Shown: positions 35,786-45,777, counted from the first letter of the stretch. The stretch is 64,000 nucleotides of DNA from an uncultured Bizionia sp. (GCA_947496215.1 CANMCF010000004.1:1-64000), one strand, 5' to 3'. Numbers and translations: made by a program. Notes: generated from the letters alone by a model not told the origin.

Positions 35786-37450
35786 ATGTTACGCTTCAAC
35801 ACATATAACACCTTGATCTTCGTTGGTGCTATAGGTCTTTTAATGTTGGTGCTTCATCGCTTGGTAATAGTAGGAAAAAAAGATGAGACGACACGTTATT
35901 TTTATTGGTTTCTCGTAGTAACAGCCATTGCAATACTTCAATACATTTCTTTCGACATAGGAATATTCAAAAAATATAGAGTACTTTTTCTCTTTCTATT
36001 TCCTTTGGAATTCTTGGCTCCTGTACTGTTTACGGCTTTTACCTGCTCTTATCTTAAAAAGGAAGATGTTTTCAAAAAATATTGTTATCATATCTTGATT
36101 CCCTTTGTGCTTTTTTTTGTGATCTATACAATCATCAAAGTAGATGACTTTATCAAGCATCCTTTGCTTTCTAAGGAAACCGTATATTTCATTCGTGCGG
36201 AATTGAATGAAAACATCGCTCTGGCATTTACGTTTCTAATGGGTATATGGAATTATAAGATCATCAAAGATTATGAAAAGGAGCTAGGGAAGATGTCGTA
36301 CGATTTCGTTGTTAGAAAAACAAAATGGTTAAAAGGCATTTACCTCACGTTAATCCTATTGAGTGTTTTTTGGTTGTTGATATTGATTTATATCAAGATT
36401 GATGATGATGTAGGAGGTAATGATACTTATTATCCACTATGGATTGCCTATTTGCTGTGTTACTATGTGTTTTTTCTTAAAAGTAAGGATCATCTCAAGA
36501 GAAGAAGAGAAAGAAAAGGTGAAGAAATACAAAAAAATCTAAATCTATCCAGTTTGAATGAGGTGCTTCAGCCAGCTGAAATAGCTGTATTGAGCAACAA
36601 TCAACATCAGGTCACATCAATATTGGGGTATTTTGCAACCTCGGTATTCGACAAAAGCAAAACAAAGGAAGTTCTATGGGACATAATAGAAAACTGTATT
36701 TCCAAATTGGAGTTAGAAGACTGTGTGTTATACTTGTTAGATGAAAAACAGCAAGAATTATGTCAGGTGGCAGCCTTTGGGAACAAGCAAAAAGGAGAAA
36801 AGGAGATACGCTTCCCAAAACAAATTCCAGTAGGCAAGGGCATAGTGGGCAGTGTGGCAAAAACAGGAGAGTACGAACTCATCGGTGATACAGATAAAGA
36901 TTCACGTTATATCGTTGATGACAAGAAGCGAAAATCCGAATTGGCAGTTCCAATCCATTTGGAAGAAAAATTGATAGGTGTTCTAGATGCAGAACATTCT
37001 CAAAAGTATTTTTTTACTGAAAACCATCTGTATCTATTTAAACTCATTGCTAAGCTTACAGAAAAGAAGTTGATGCAATTGGATAAGAAGAAAGGGTTGA
37101 ATATCACAAACGACAATGCGTACTATAAAGAAGTGTGCCATTTGATGGAAAAGGAAAAACTATATAGGAACCCAAACATAAAGCTTAGCACGATATCGGA
37201 AAGAATACAAATAAGTACAAATTACCTTTCGCAATTGATTAATGCCTTGAGCGGGCATAATTTCTCTGATTTTGTGAATGGCTATCGCATTGAAGAAGTG
37301 AAATCAAAATTAAGACACTCCGAATTCCTTGGTTATCCAGTGTTGTCAATAGGGTTGGAATCTGGATTCAATTCCAAGTCGGCGTTTTACAATTCTTTCA
37401 AAAAACACACGGGAATGTCACCCTCCGCCTTTAGGGAAAAACACCCTTAA
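35786..37450 (+). CDS. Membrane-bound GAF-AraC sensor-regulator
   Basis: 554 residues. The first about 235 residues hold seven or so membrane helices (LIFVGAIGLLMLVLHRLVIV, ILIPFVLFFVIYTIIKVDDF, IYLTLILLSVFWLLILIYIK). A GAF domain covers about 270-430 (LEDCVLYLLDEKQQELCQVAAFGNK, GKGIVGSVAKTGEY). An AraC-type helix-turn-helix ends it (ISERIQISTNYLSQLINALS ... SGFNSKSAFYNSFKKHTGMSP). It is a one-component membrane sensor with direct DNA binding, a Bacteroidota-type arrangement. It lies between the lipoprotein gene and the beta-lactamase-like gene; regulation of those is a guess. Confidence 0.85.
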   Translation: MLRFNTYNTLIFVGAIGLLMLVLHRLVIVGKKDETTRYFYWFLVVTAIAILQYISFDIGIFKKYRVLFLFLFPLEFLAPVLFTAFTCSYLKKEDVFKKYCYHILIPFVLFFVIYTIIKVDDFIKHPLLSKETVYFIRAELNENIALAFTFLMGIWNYKIIKDYEKELGKMSYDFVVRKTKWLKGIYLTLILLSVFWLLILIYIKIDDDVGGNDTYYPLWIAYLLCYYVFFLKSKDHLKRRRERKGEEIQKNLNLSSLNEVLQPAEIAVLSNNQHQVTSILGYFATSVFDKSKTKEVLWDIIENCISKLELEDCVLYLLDEKQQELCQVAAFGNKQKGEKEIRFPKQIPVGKGIVGSVAKTGEYELIGDTDKDSRYIVDDKKRKSELAVPIHLEEKLIGVLDAEHSQKYFFTENHLYLFKLIAKLTEKKLMQLDKKKGLNITNDNAYYKEVCHLMEKEKLYRNPNIKLSTISERIQISTNYLSQLINALSGHNFSDFVNGYRIEEVKSKLRHSEFLGYPVLSIGLESGFNSKSAFYNSFKKHTGMSPSAFREKHP

Positions 37451-37506
37451 GAGTCCTGATTCTTTTACTTTCAACAAAACAGGACACTCGAAACATCTGT
37501 CTCTAC

Positions 37507-37514
37507 TAGGTTTG
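37507..37514 (+). promoter_or_regulatory. -7 promoter box of the tandem-repeat serine hydrolase
   Basis: TAGGTTTG, an exact TAnnTTTG, 26 bp before the ATG-ATG start at 37541. No clear -33 box. Confidence 0.5.
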
Positions 37515-37540
37515 CATCGTTATTAATTAAAAAATAAAAA

Positions 37541-39511
37541 ATGATGAAAACAAAGATTAAATCGGCAATATGGGTATTGTTACTAGCAGTTAGTTTCTCC
37601 TTTGCCAATGAAAAAGAGAAAGAAATACCTGTTGAGGTAGAAAAGCCTTTTGTAGCAAAGAACCTAAAAAAATGGATTGCGAAACATGGGATGTCTTCAA
37701 AGAAGTATCAGGATTACTTTACCAAGTATAGTAAAAAGGGATTCCGATTGACGTCGGTAGATGGATATTTGGTAAATGGAAAGGTGTATTATGCGGCTTT
37801 GTGGGAAAAAGGTAGCACTTCAGGATTGGTAGCAAGACATGGTCTTACAGGAAAGCAGTATCAAGAGGAGTTCACCAAATGGAGCAAAAAAGGATACAGA
37901 TTGATACATGTGGATGGTTGTTCGGATGGAAAAAAAGCCAGGTATGCAGCGATTTGGCAAAAAGGAAGTCAGTCCGGTCTAAAGGCAAGGCATGGTCTTA
38001 CGGGAAAACAATATCAAGCTGAGTTCACCAAGAACCATAAAGCAGGATATAGATTGGTACACGTCAGCGGCTATGGTGTGAAAGGAAAGTTATATTATGC
38101 GGCAATTTGGAAGAAAGGTAAAAACAACGATTATGTTGCAAGACACGGATTGAGCAGCAATCAATATCAAGCTGTCTTTACCAAGTATGCGAAAAAAGGG
38201 TATAAACTGACTCACATTGATAGTTATGATGCAAATGGAAAGGTTTACTATGCTTGTATCATGGAAAAAGTAGGAGGCAGATATAGTGCGCGTCATGGAA
38301 TGAATAGCACAAACTATCAACTACAATATGACAATCATTACTATCAAGGATTCATCCCTGTTAGTGTAAGCGGTCATGACGGAGGAAAAAGAGCAGGATA
38401 TGCGGCTTCTTTCAAGAGTGTTGGTGGTTGGAAATATGCCGATGTAAAACAATTGGATGCAAAAATAAAGGCGGTACAGAAAAAGTTTAAAATCCCTGGG
38501 GTTTCCATAGCAATCGTAAAAGATGGAAAATTGGTCTTTGCAAAAGGATATGGCTATGGGGAAAAGGACAAAAAAGAGATCGCTTCTGCAACTAGTCTTT
38601 TTCGTCAAGCTAGCATCTCCAAGCCTTTTACGAGTGTAGCCATAATGAAACTTGTGGAACAAGGAAAGTTGAAGCTATCCGACAAGGTGTTTGGGAAAGG
38701 GCGTATTCTAGGAACAACCTATGGAACCAAGGCTTATGGAAATAGAGAGAAATCCATCACGGTACAACAACTTTTGGAGCATACTGCTGGAGGGCATTCT
38801 TGGGACAACAACAGCAAGCCTGCGAATGTGGATACATGGAGTGCGGCAATGCAATTGTCCAAAAAGGAAAGCTACTCTGACTTGTTCAAAAGAATCTTGG
38901 ACAATAGGAATCCAACACATACACCAGGGACCTTCTATGAATATTCTAATTTTGGATATTGTGTTTTGGGACGTATTATCAGTAAGAAATCCGGAATGTC
39001 CTATGAGAACTATGTGAAGAAGAATGTTTTGAAACCCAGTGGGATAAGTAAAATGCAAATAGGCCCGAGCGAGAAGAAAAATCGTGTATACAAAGAAGTA
39101 GCATATTACAATCCAGGAGGTAACCCATATGCGTTGAAAATGCGAAAAATGGATGCTCATGGTGGGTGGATTGCCTCTTCGGTGGATCTAATGCGATTTA
39201 TGGTTCGTGTTGATGGGCAACCTTCAAAAAAAGACATAATCAAAGCCTCTACCTTCAATGCGATGACGACTTCGTCTTTGAACAATGGTTATGCCAAAGG
39301 TTGGGGTGTCAATGGTTCTGCTTCACGAATGTCCCATGGAGGAGGAATGTCTGGAACAAGCACAACCTTGAAGAAAATGAACAATAGCATCAGTTATGCG
39401 ATTCTATCCAACTCAACAGGAAACGGAAGCGGTCAAGGAGGAGCATTGGCAAAAGCAATCGAAGAAGGGATCAATGGGATTGTCAATTGGCCAAACTTGG
39501 ATTTGTTTTAA
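37541..39511 (+). CDS. Serine hydrolase with five N-terminal tandem repeats (polyglycine-hydrolase-like)
   Basis: 656 residues. Signal peptide (MMKTKIKSAIWVLLLAVSFSFA). Then five copies of a 50-residue repeat (about 40-297) of the form ARHGLTGKQYQ-EFTK-KKGYRL-HVDGY-GKVYYAAIW. This looks like the bacterial tandem-repeat domain (BTRD1) found in polyglycine-hydrolase-type proteins. The rest is a class-C beta-lactamase/DD-peptidase fold: S358-I-S-K361, Y468-S-N470 and the HGG triad H599-G-G. It should be an active secreted serine hydrolase. Polyglycine proteins are the known targets of fungal relatives; bacterial targets are unknown. The hydrolase half is certain and the repeat name likely. Confidence 0.85.
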   Translation: MMKTKIKSAIWVLLLAVSFSFANEKEKEIPVEVEKPFVAKNLKKWIAKHGMSSKKYQDYFTKYSKKGFRLTSVDGYLVNGKVYYAALWEKGSTSGLVARHGLTGKQYQEEFTKWSKKGYRLIHVDGCSDGKKARYAAIWQKGSQSGLKARHGLTGKQYQAEFTKNHKAGYRLVHVSGYGVKGKLYYAAIWKKGKNNDYVARHGLSSNQYQAVFTKYAKKGYKLTHIDSYDANGKVYYACIMEKVGGRYSARHGMNSTNYQLQYDNHYYQGFIPVSVSGHDGGKRAGYAASFKSVGGWKYADVKQLDAKIKAVQKKFKIPGVSIAIVKDGKLVFAKGYGYGEKDKKEIASATSLFRQASISKPFTSVAIMKLVEQGKLKLSDKVFGKGRILGTTYGTKAYGNREKSITVQQLLEHTAGGHSWDNNSKPANVDTWSAAMQLSKKESYSDLFKRILDNRNPTHTPGTFYEYSNFGYCVLGRIISKKSGMSYENYVKKNVLKPSGISKMQIGPSEKKNRVYKEVAYYNPGGNPYALKMRKMDAHGGWIASSVDLMRFMVRVDGQPSKKDIIKASTFNAMTTSSLNNGYAKGWGVNGSASRMSHGGGMSGTSTTLKKMNNSISYAILSNSTGNGSGQGGALAKAIEEGINGIVNWPNLDLF

Positions 39512-39569
39512 AGAAAGAAAGTCAAAATGCCTTTGAATTGAGAAAGGTTGAGACTTAACTCATTCCATG

Positions 39570-39605
39570 AAAGCATCAGATTTCGTATTGAATCTGATGC
39601 TTTTT
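39570..39605 (+). terminator. Terminator after the tandem-repeat hydrolase
   Basis: AAAGCATCAGATT (39570-39582) pairs with 39591-39603 across an 8-nt loop, then TTTTT. It lies 58 bp after the stop. The rest of the 269-bp gap before sdhC holds only the sdh promoter. Confidence 0.85.
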
Positions 39606-39721
39606 GTCATAGGAGCTGTTTAAATCCAGCAGATTTCAAAAAATAATCTCGAATCTATGAAAAGAATATGGAATTTCTAACTTAAACCGATTCTAAATAG
39701 CACTCAAAAGCATAGCATAAA

Positions 39722-39753
39722 TTTGTGATACTAACTAACGAGCGTTATCTTTG
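39722..39753 (+). promoter_or_regulatory. Promoter of the sdhCAB operon
   Basis: A full match to the Bacteroidetes consensus: TTTG (39722-39725), a 20-bp spacer, TATCTTTG (39746-39753). It lies 27 bp before the sdhC ATG at 39781 and rules out the upstream start at 39751. Confidence 0.75.
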
Positions 39754-39780
39754 TCATACAATATTTTAACTACAAAAATA

Positions 39781-40476
39781 ATGAGCGGAATTTTAAATTC
39801 TTCAATAGGAAGAAAGTTTGCCATGGCACTTTCGGCACTCTTTCTAATGTTTTTCTTATTACAACATTTTGCAATCAACATTCTTTCGGTATTCAGCCCT
39901 GAGACGTTTAACTCGACATCTCACTTCATGGGAACCTTCCCATTGGTGCAATATGTCTTGCAGCCCGTGTTGATATTTGGAGTGATTTTTCACTTTGTAA
40001 TGGGATTTGTACTAGAAATCAGGAACAACAAGGCAAGACAGGTCAGTTATGCCAAAAACAATGGTGGAGCTAATTCTACTTGGATGAGTAGAAACATGAT
40101 TTGGAGTGGATTGGCCATTTTGGCATTTGTCGGTCTTCACTTCTATGATTTTTGGTTTCCAGAAATCAATACGAAATTTATAGAAGGAGACATGACTGGT
40201 CTCATAGATCCTGACAATGCACAAAGTGGATTTAGATATTTTGAAGAGTTGCAACATAAATTCGAAAGTCACGTAAGAACCATTATTTATGTTATAGCTT
40301 TTGTCTTTTTAGCTCTTCACTTATTACATGGTTTCAATTCTGCGTTCCAATCAGTCGGAGCAAATAATAAATATACCAAAGGGTTAAAAAACTTTGGAAA
40401 ACTTTATGCTATTATTATTCCTCTAGGATTTATTTTTATTGCATTATTCCATCATCTTAAACATGTATTATCATAA
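39781..40476 (+). CDS. sdhC: Succinate dehydrogenase cytochrome b subunit
   Basis: 231 residues from the ATG at 39781 (MSGILNSSIGRKFAMALSALF). Five membrane helices, e.g. SALFLMFFLLQHFAINILS and MIWSGLAILAFVGLHFYDFW. Histidines in helices (QHFAIN, FHFVMGF, GLHFYDFW, ALHLLHGF) are candidate ligands for two hemes, as in the di-heme B-type enzyme of Bacteroidota. It anchors SdhAB to the inner membrane and passes electrons to menaquinone. sdhA follows after 3 bp. Confidence 0.92.
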   Translation: MSGILNSSIGRKFAMALSALFLMFFLLQHFAINILSVFSPETFNSTSHFMGTFPLVQYVLQPVLIFGVIFHFVMGFVLEIRNNKARQVSYAKNNGGANSTWMSRNMIWSGLAILAFVGLHFYDFWFPEINTKFIEGDMTGLIDPDNAQSGFRYFEELQHKFESHVRTIIYVIAFVFLALHLLHGFNSAFQSVGANNKYTKGLKNFGKLYAIIIPLGFIFIALFHHLKHVLS

Positions 40477-40479
40477 CGT

Positions 40480-42492
40480 ATGGCTTTAGATTCAAAAACA
40501 CCAAAAGGTCCAATAGCAGATAAGTGGACTAATTATAAAAATAAAATAGATCTTGTAAACCCTGCAAACAAACGTAACATTGATGTTATAGTCGTAGGTA
40601 CGGGATTGGCAGGAGGTTCTGCTGCTGCAACATTGGCAGAACTAGGATATAATGTGAAAGCGTTTTGCTTCCAAGATTCTCCAAGACGAGCACACTCAAT
40701 CGCTGCACAAGGAGGAATCAATGCTGCTAAAAATTACCAAGGAGATGGTGATTCCACCTACAGGTTGTTTTATGATACCGTAAAAGGAGGAGATTATCGT
40801 TCTCGTGAAGCAAACGTATATCGTTTGGCTGAGGTGTCTGCAAACATCATTGATCAATGTGTGGCTCAAGGCGTTCCTTTTGCTCGTGAATATGGAGGTT
40901 TGCTCGATAATCGATCGTTTGGAGGGGTATTGGTATCCAGGACATTCTACGCAGCTGGTCAAACAGGACAACAATTGTTATTGGGAGCTTATTCTGCGAT
41001 GAATCGTCAAATAGGACGTGGTAAGATAAAGATGTACAACCGTCATGAAATGTTGGATGTAGTGAAGGTAGATGGAAAGGCCAGAGGGATCATAACACGT
41101 AATTTGATAACTGGTGAAATAGAACGCCATTCTGCGCACGCAGTAGTTCTTGGGACTGGAGGTTACGGTAACGTATTCTTCTTGTCGACAAATGCGATGG
41201 GAAGTAATGTGACAGCAGCTTGGAAAGCACACAAACGTGGTGCTTACTTTGCAAACCCTTGTTACACGCAAATTCACCCGACATGCATTCCAGTTTCTGG
41301 AGATCATCAATCGAAATTGACATTGATGTCCGAGTCTCTTAGGAATGATGGACGTATTTGGGTGCCAAAAAACATGAAAGACGTAGAGGCTATTCGCAAC
41401 AAAACGTTGAAGCCGACTCAAATAGCAGAAGAAGATAGAGATTATTACTTGGAGAGACGTTATCCTGCATTTGGTAACTTGGTGCCTCGTGATGTGGCTT
41501 CTCGTGCTGCGAAGGAAAGATGTGATGCAGGGTATGGTGTAAATGCAACTGGTGAAGCAGTGTATTTGGATTTTGCATCTGCAATTGAGCGTTATGGAAA
41601 AGAACAAGCGCATATTAAAGGATTGAATGAAAACGATGCTGTTCTAGTTAAAAAACTAGGTCAAGAGGTCGTTAAGAACAAATATGGGAATCTATTTCAA
41701 ATGTATGAGAAAATCGTTGATGAGAATCCATACGAAACACCTATGATGATCTACCCAGCCGTGCACTACACAATGGGAGGTGTATGGGTCGATTACAATT
41801 TGATGACCACAGTTCCTGGATTGTATTGCATAGGAGAAGCAAATTTCTCTGATCACGGAGCAAACAGGCTTGGAGCTTCGGCGTTGATGCAAGGTTTGGC
41901 AGATGGGTATTTCGTATTGCCATACACTATCGGAGATTATTTGTCCGATGATATTCGTACAGGAGCAATTTCAACAGAGACAAAAGAGTTTGAAGAAGCA
42001 GAAAAAGAAGTAAGAGCCAAAATAGATTTTTTCATCAATAACGAAGGTTCTCATTCTGTAGATTATTTCCATAAGAAATTGGGGAAAATCATGTGGAACA
42101 AAGTGGGGATGTCTAGAAATGTGAAAGGACTTACCGAAGCCATACAAGAAATAAAAGCATTGAGAGAACAATTCTGGAAAGAAGTGAAAGTACCAGGGGT
42201 CAACGATGAGTTAAATGAAGAGTTGGCAAAAGCAGGACGTGTAGCAGACTTTTTGGAATTAGGAGAACTTTTTGCGAAAGATGCATTGAATAGAGAAGAA
42301 TCCTGTGGAGGTCACTTTAGAGAAGACTCGGTAGAGTTGGATGGAGAACAAAAAGGAGAAGCATTACGTAACGATGAGGATTTTGCATATGTTGCAGCTT
42401 GGGAATATAAAGGAGAACCTAGTGATGCCATTTTGCATAAGGAAAATCTAGAGTTCAATGACATTGAATTAAAACAAAGAAGTTACAAATAA
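40480..42492 (+). CDS. sdhA: Succinate dehydrogenase / fumarate reductase flavoprotein subunit
   Basis: 670 residues, typical for this branch. FAD-binding start [20 protein letters not shown], the flavin-attachment region with [15 protein letters not shown], substrate-binding [12 protein letters not shown], and [20 protein letters not shown]. It oxidises succinate to fumarate (or the reverse) in the citric acid cycle. Spacing is 3 bp from sdhC and 10 bp to sdhB. Confidence 0.95.
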   Translation: MALDSKTPKGPIADKWTNYKNKIDLVNPANKRNIDVIVVGTGLAGGSAAATLAELGYNVKAFCFQDSPRRAHSIAAQGGINAAKNYQGDGDSTYRLFYDTVKGGDYRSREANVYRLAEVSANIIDQCVAQGVPFAREYGGLLDNRSFGGVLVSRTFYAAGQTGQQLLLGAYSAMNRQIGRGKIKMYNRHEMLDVVKVDGKARGIITRNLITGEIERHSAHAVVLGTGGYGNVFFLSTNAMGSNVTAAWKAHKRGAYFANPCYTQIHPTCIPVSGDHQSKLTLMSESLRNDGRIWVPKNMKDVEAIRNKTLKPTQIAEEDRDYYLERRYPAFGNLVPRDVASRAAKERCDAGYGVNATGEAVYLDFASAIERYGKEQAHIKGLNENDAVLVKKLGQEVVKNKYGNLFQMYEKIVDENPYETPMMIYPAVHYTMGGVWVDYNLMTTVPGLYCIGEANFSDHGANRLGASALMQGLADGYFVLPYTIGDYLSDDIRTGAISTETKEFEEAEKEVRAKIDFFINNEGSHSVDYFHKKLGKIMWNKVGMSRNVKGLTEAIQEIKALREQFWKEVKVPGVNDELNEELAKAGRVADFLELGELFAKDALNREESCGGHFREDSVELDGEQKGEALRNDEDFAYVAAWEYKGEPSDAILHKENLEFNDIELKQRSYK

Positions 42493-42502
42493 AAGGAAGA
42501 CT

Positions 42503-43249
42503 ATGAATTTAACCTTAAAAATATGGCGTCAGAAAAACGCTAGTGATAAAGGAAAACTAGTGGATTACAAAATTAGTGATGTATCTCCAGATATGTCTTT
42601 CCTTGAAATGTTGGATGTTTTAAATGAACAGCTTATAAATACAGGAGACGAACCGGTGGCTTTCGATCACGATTGTCGTGAAGGAATCTGTGGGATGTGT
42701 TCTCTATATATAAATGGGGAAGCACACGGGCCAGATAGAGGTGTAACGACATGTCAGTTGCATATGCGGATGTTCAAAGATGGAGACACAATATTCATTG
42801 AGCCATTTAGAGCCAAGGCATTTCCCGTAATAAAGGATTTGGTAGTGGACAGAAGTTCTTTCGATCGTATTCAACACGCAGGAGGTTTCATCTCTGTAAA
42901 CACATCAGGGAACACCATAGACGCAAATGCAATACCAGTTAACAAGGCAGATGCAGATGAAGCTTTTGAAGCTGCGACTTGCATAGGGTGTGGAGCTTGT
43001 GTGGCTACTTGTAAAAATTCCAGCGCAATGTTATTTGTTGGAGCCAAAGTCTCTCAATTTGCTTTGTTGCCACAAGGTAAGGTGGAAGCAACCGACCGTG
43101 TATTGAACATGGTGAAGCAGATGGATGAAGAAGGTTTTGGAAATTGTACAAACACTGGTGCTTGTGAAGTTGAATGCCCTAAGGGGATTTCCTTGGAAAA
43201 CATAGCGCGTATGAATCGTGAATATCTTAAGGCCTCCTTGAAAGGTTAA
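42503..43249 (+). CDS. sdhB: Succinate dehydrogenase / fumarate reductase iron-sulfur subunit
   Basis: 248 residues. [2Fe-2S] domain with [19 protein letters not shown] and a further Cys in TTCQLH; C-terminal clusters from [15 protein letters not shown] and [16 protein letters not shown]. It passes electrons from SdhA to SdhC. An AAAGGAAG stretch 7 bp before the ATG is an unusually good ribosome-binding site for this genome. A perfect palindromic terminator follows. Confidence 0.95.
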   Translation: MNLTLKIWRQKNASDKGKLVDYKISDVSPDMSFLEMLDVLNEQLINTGDEPVAFDHDCREGICGMCSLYINGEAHGPDRGVTTCQLHMRMFKDGDTIFIEPFRAKAFPVIKDLVVDRSSFDRIQHAGGFISVNTSGNTIDANAIPVNKADADEAFEAATCIGCGACVATCKNSSAMLFVGAKVSQFALLPQGKVEATDRVLNMVKQMDEEGFGNCTNTGACEVECPKGISLENIARMNREYLKASLKG

Positions 43250-43271
43250 GGAGACTTTTGAACCTTATAAA

Positions 43272-43311
43272 AAAAAGCGGTTGGAATTAATATTAATTCC
43301 AACCGCTTTTT
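43272..43311. terminator. Bidirectional terminator after sdhB
   Basis: A perfect 40-bp palindrome (AAAAAGCGGTTGGAATTAAT and its complement) with an A run and a T run at the ends. It separates sdhB from the convergent beta-barrel gene. Confidence 0.88.
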
Positions 43312-43346
43312 TATTTTCTGTATTATAGCCGAATATGGCTCTGTAT

Positions 43347-44156
43347 CTAATCTAAATAATAGATGTATCCAAAGTTCAACCAAACCAACCAATCATTGTT
43401 TTTGTTTGATTCCAATTGATGATTCAAACCATCCACCCAGTCGCTAAAGTAGTATTGCCATCTTAAATCTAGCATCAAATCGGCTAGAGGAGCTATTTTG
43501 TACCTTACACCTACACTGGAAACGATGGACCAAGTACTTCCAGATTCCACATTGATAGATCCTGGTTCCCAGCCAGAATAGAAGTTGTCAGGATTATTAA
43601 TGTTTCCAGGGTCGTTGTCTGCTGGATTTGGATTTATGAATGATGTGCTGGCATTTGGGTTAAAGGATGTATAATGGGCTCCAAAACTCAAAAAAGGAGC
43701 AAATTTGTAACCAAATGCTTGGAACGAACGGATGCTCAATGGGAAAAACTCCAATTGCATACCTATGTCAAAGTTATTTGCTTCGCCAGAATGGCCTCTC
43801 AATTGATTTGCCTCAATGCTACCTCTGGAATCTTCAACCCATCTACCAAAATGGTTTAATTTGGTTTTATTCCATGATAGTTCAGTTCTAAGTTTGAAGT
43901 GGTCGTTAAAATAGTTGTCGGTAGTATAGCAATTACAATCTGCTCTATATGCAAAGTTAATGTAGTGGACCAATCCAACCCCTATGCCAGTATTTCCTTT
44001 GTTTGTGGAAAAGTCGTGACGTTCACCAAAATCAGACTGAAAAGCTACTGGTCCAGTGATGACACCTATTTCATGAGAGAAACCAAGCTGAGAAAAAGCA
44101 GATTGTGAGGCTAAAAAAATTAAAAATAGGAATGCTAATTGTTTTGCTTTAAGCAT
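43347..44156 (-). CDS. Predicted outer-membrane beta-barrel protein (THC0290_0291-like), divergent from gdhA
   Basis: 269 residues from the ATG at 44156 (MLKAKQLAFLFLIFLASQSAFSQ); the longer frame to 44219 overlaps the promoter. The mature protein opens LGFSHEIGVITGPVAFQSDFG and has many aromatic strands (YINFAYRADCNCYTTDNYFND, FRLRTELSWN-like, YYFSDWVDGLNH). This fits a family of flavobacterial proteins found beside glutamate dehydrogenase, sometimes mislabelled as that enzyme. A CNC motif near residue 80 is unexplained. Function unknown. Confidence 0.75.
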   Translation of the reverse strand: MLKAKQLAFLFLIFLASQSAFSQLGFSHEIGVITGPVAFQSDFGERHDFSTNKGNTGIGVGLVHYINFAYRADCNCYTTDNYFNDHFKLRTELSWNKTKLNHFGRWVEDSRGSIEANQLRGHSGEANNFDIGMQLEFFPLSIRSFQAFGYKFAPFLSFGAHYTSFNPNASTSFINPNPADNDPGNINNPDNFYSGWEPGSINVESGSTWSIVSSVGVRYKIAPLADLMLDLRWQYYFSDWVDGLNHQLESNKNNDWLVWLNFGYIYYLD

Positions 44157-44189
44157 AATAAGGTTCGAATTTAGAGGCTTATAATTAAA

Positions 44190-44220
44190 CAAATATATAA
44201 AAACCCGATTAACCTGCAAA
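44190..44220 (-). promoter_or_regulatory. Promoter of the beta-barrel gene next to gdhA
   Basis: On the minus strand: TTTG (44220-44217), a 19-bp spacer, TATATTTG (44197-44190). Both boxes are exact. It ends 33 bp before the ATG at 44156. Confidence 0.7.
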
Positions 44221-44325
44221 TTTTATAGACAAAATGCATTAATTGCATGTTTTTATTTTTTGATAATAGTTTGAAATTACGTTTGCGAATTTAAAAAAAA
44301 ATAAACGTAATTTTTAAAGATAATG

Positions 44326-44333
44326 TATATTTG
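44326..44333 (+). promoter_or_regulatory. -7 promoter box of gdhA
   Basis: TATATTTG, an exact TAnnTTTG, 40 bp before the gdhA ATG at 44374. The -33 region is A/T-rich without a TTTG. Confidence 0.5.
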
Positions 44334-44373
44334 TACCAAATAATATACATCGTATTTATAATCATATAAGTAA

Positions 44374-45717
44374 ATGAAAAATAAGATAGAAGCATTTTTA
44401 GATCTTGTAAAAGAAAGAAATGGCAACGAACCAGAATTTTTACAAGCTGTACATGAGGTAGCAGAAACTGTAATCCCATTTATTGAAGAGAATCCAAAGT
44501 ACCAAGGTAAAATGTTATTAGAACGTATGGTTGAACCAGAACGCACAATAATCTTCAGAGTGCCTTGGATTGACGATAATGGGAATACCCAAGTAAACAG
44601 AGCATTTAGAGTAGAATTTAACTCTGCCATAGGTCCATATAAAGGAGGTTTGCGCTTTCACCCTTCCGTAAATTTGAGCATTCTTAAGTTTTTAGGATTC
44701 GAACAAGTATTTAAAAATAGTTTGACAACTTTGCCCATGGGTGGAGGAAAAGGAGGAAGTGACTTTAATCCAAAAGGAAAAAGTGACAATGAAGTGATGC
44801 GTTTTTGTCAGTCTTTTATGAGTGAGTTATTCAGACATATTGGAGCCAATACAGATGTTCCTGCTGGAGATATTGGAGTTGGAGGGCGTGAAATAGGTTA
44901 TATGTTTGGTCAATATAAGAGATTGCGTAATGAGTTTACTGGAGTTCTAACTGGTAAAGGGGCTTCTTATGGAGGGTCATTGATTCGTCCGGAAGCTACA
45001 GGTTATGGTTGCGTGTATTTTGCGAAAAACATGCTTGCGACCAAAAATGATTCTTTTGAAGGAAAGACCGTTGTGATTTCTGGATCTGGAAATGTAGCTC
45101 AATATGCTTGTGAAAAGGTGACTGAACTAGGAGGTAAAGTCGTGACTTTGTCTGATTCTTCAGGACATATCCACGATGAAGACGGTATAGATGCTGAAAA
45201 ACTGGCATTTGTCATGGATCTCAAGAATGTGAAAAGAGGAAGAATCAGTGAGTATGCAGATAAGTATCCTTCGTCTACTTTCCATAAAGGAAAGAGACCT
45301 TGGAGTGTGGATTGCGATGTGGCATTACCATGTGCAACACAAAACGAATTAAACAAGGAAGAAGCTGAACTTTTGGTAAAGAACAAAGTTGTAGCGGTGG
45401 CTGAAGGAGCTAACATGCCAACGACACCAGAAGCCATTGAAGTACTCCAAAATGCGAAGGTATTGTTTGCACCAGGAAAGGCATCAAATGCAGGAGGTGT
45501 AGCTACTTCAGGTTTGGAAATGAGCCAAAACTCATTGCGATACAACTGGACAAGAGAAGAAGTTGATGCAAAATTAAACCAGATAATGAACGACATTCAT
45601 GAATCTTGTGTTACCTATGGTAAACAAGGGGACGGAAGTGTAGATTATGTAAAAGGAGCAAATGTTGCAGGTTTTGTAAAGGTTGCGGACGCTATGTTGG
45701 CCCAAGGAGTAGTATAA
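44374..45717 (+). CDS. gdhA: NADP-type glutamate dehydrogenase
   Basis: 447 residues, the length of hexameric GDH-I. Substrate site GPYKGGLRFHPSVNLSILK and catalytic lysine region LPMGGGKGGSDFNPKGKSD, then DVPAGDIGVGGREIGYMFGQ, and a nucleotide-binding fold GKTVVISGSGNVAQYACEK followed by the serine/threonine-type (NADP) region. It fixes ammonium onto 2-oxoglutarate. Single gene with its own promoter and terminator, divergent from a beta-barrel gene. Confidence 0.95.
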   Translation: MKNKIEAFLDLVKERNGNEPEFLQAVHEVAETVIPFIEENPKYQGKMLLERMVEPERTIIFRVPWIDDNGNTQVNRAFRVEFNSAIGPYKGGLRFHPSVNLSILKFLGFEQVFKNSLTTLPMGGGKGGSDFNPKGKSDNEVMRFCQSFMSELFRHIGANTDVPAGDIGVGGREIGYMFGQYKRLRNEFTGVLTGKGASYGGSLIRPEATGYGCVYFAKNMLATKNDSFEGKTVVISGSGNVAQYACEKVTELGGKVVTLSDSSGHIHDEDGIDAEKLAFVMDLKNVKRGRISEYADKYPSSTFHKGKRPWSVDCDVALPCATQNELNKEEAELLVKNKVVAVAEGANMPTTPEAIEVLQNAKVLFAPGKASNAGGVATSGLEMSQNSLRYNWTREEVDAKLNQIMNDIHESCVTYGKQGDGSVDYVKGANVAGFVKVADAMLAQGVV

Positions 45718-45735
45718 TAAGAAACCAATAATCAT

Positions 45736-45765
45736 AAAAAAGCTTCCCAATTGGGAAGCTTTTTT
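45736..45765 (+). terminator. Terminator after gdhA
   Basis: A 30-bp perfect palindrome, AAAAAAGCTTCCCAA plus its complement, ending in a T run, 18 bp after the stop. Confidence 0.88.
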
Positions 45766-45777
45766 GGTTTTTGTATA

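Noticed and set aside
38708-39160. 150-codon minus-strand ORF inside the serine hydrolase
   Set aside because: Antisense to the catalytic domain of a clearly conserved gene.
40978-41613. 211-codon minus-strand ORF inside sdhA
   Set aside because: It lies wholly antisense to the conserved sdhA coding region, and its translation is cysteine/histidine-rich with no domain. It is a shadow of sdhA codon bias.
45099-45596. 165-codon minus-strand ORF inside gdhA
   Set aside because: Antisense to a conserved enzyme, rich in Ser/Leu as expected for a shadow frame.
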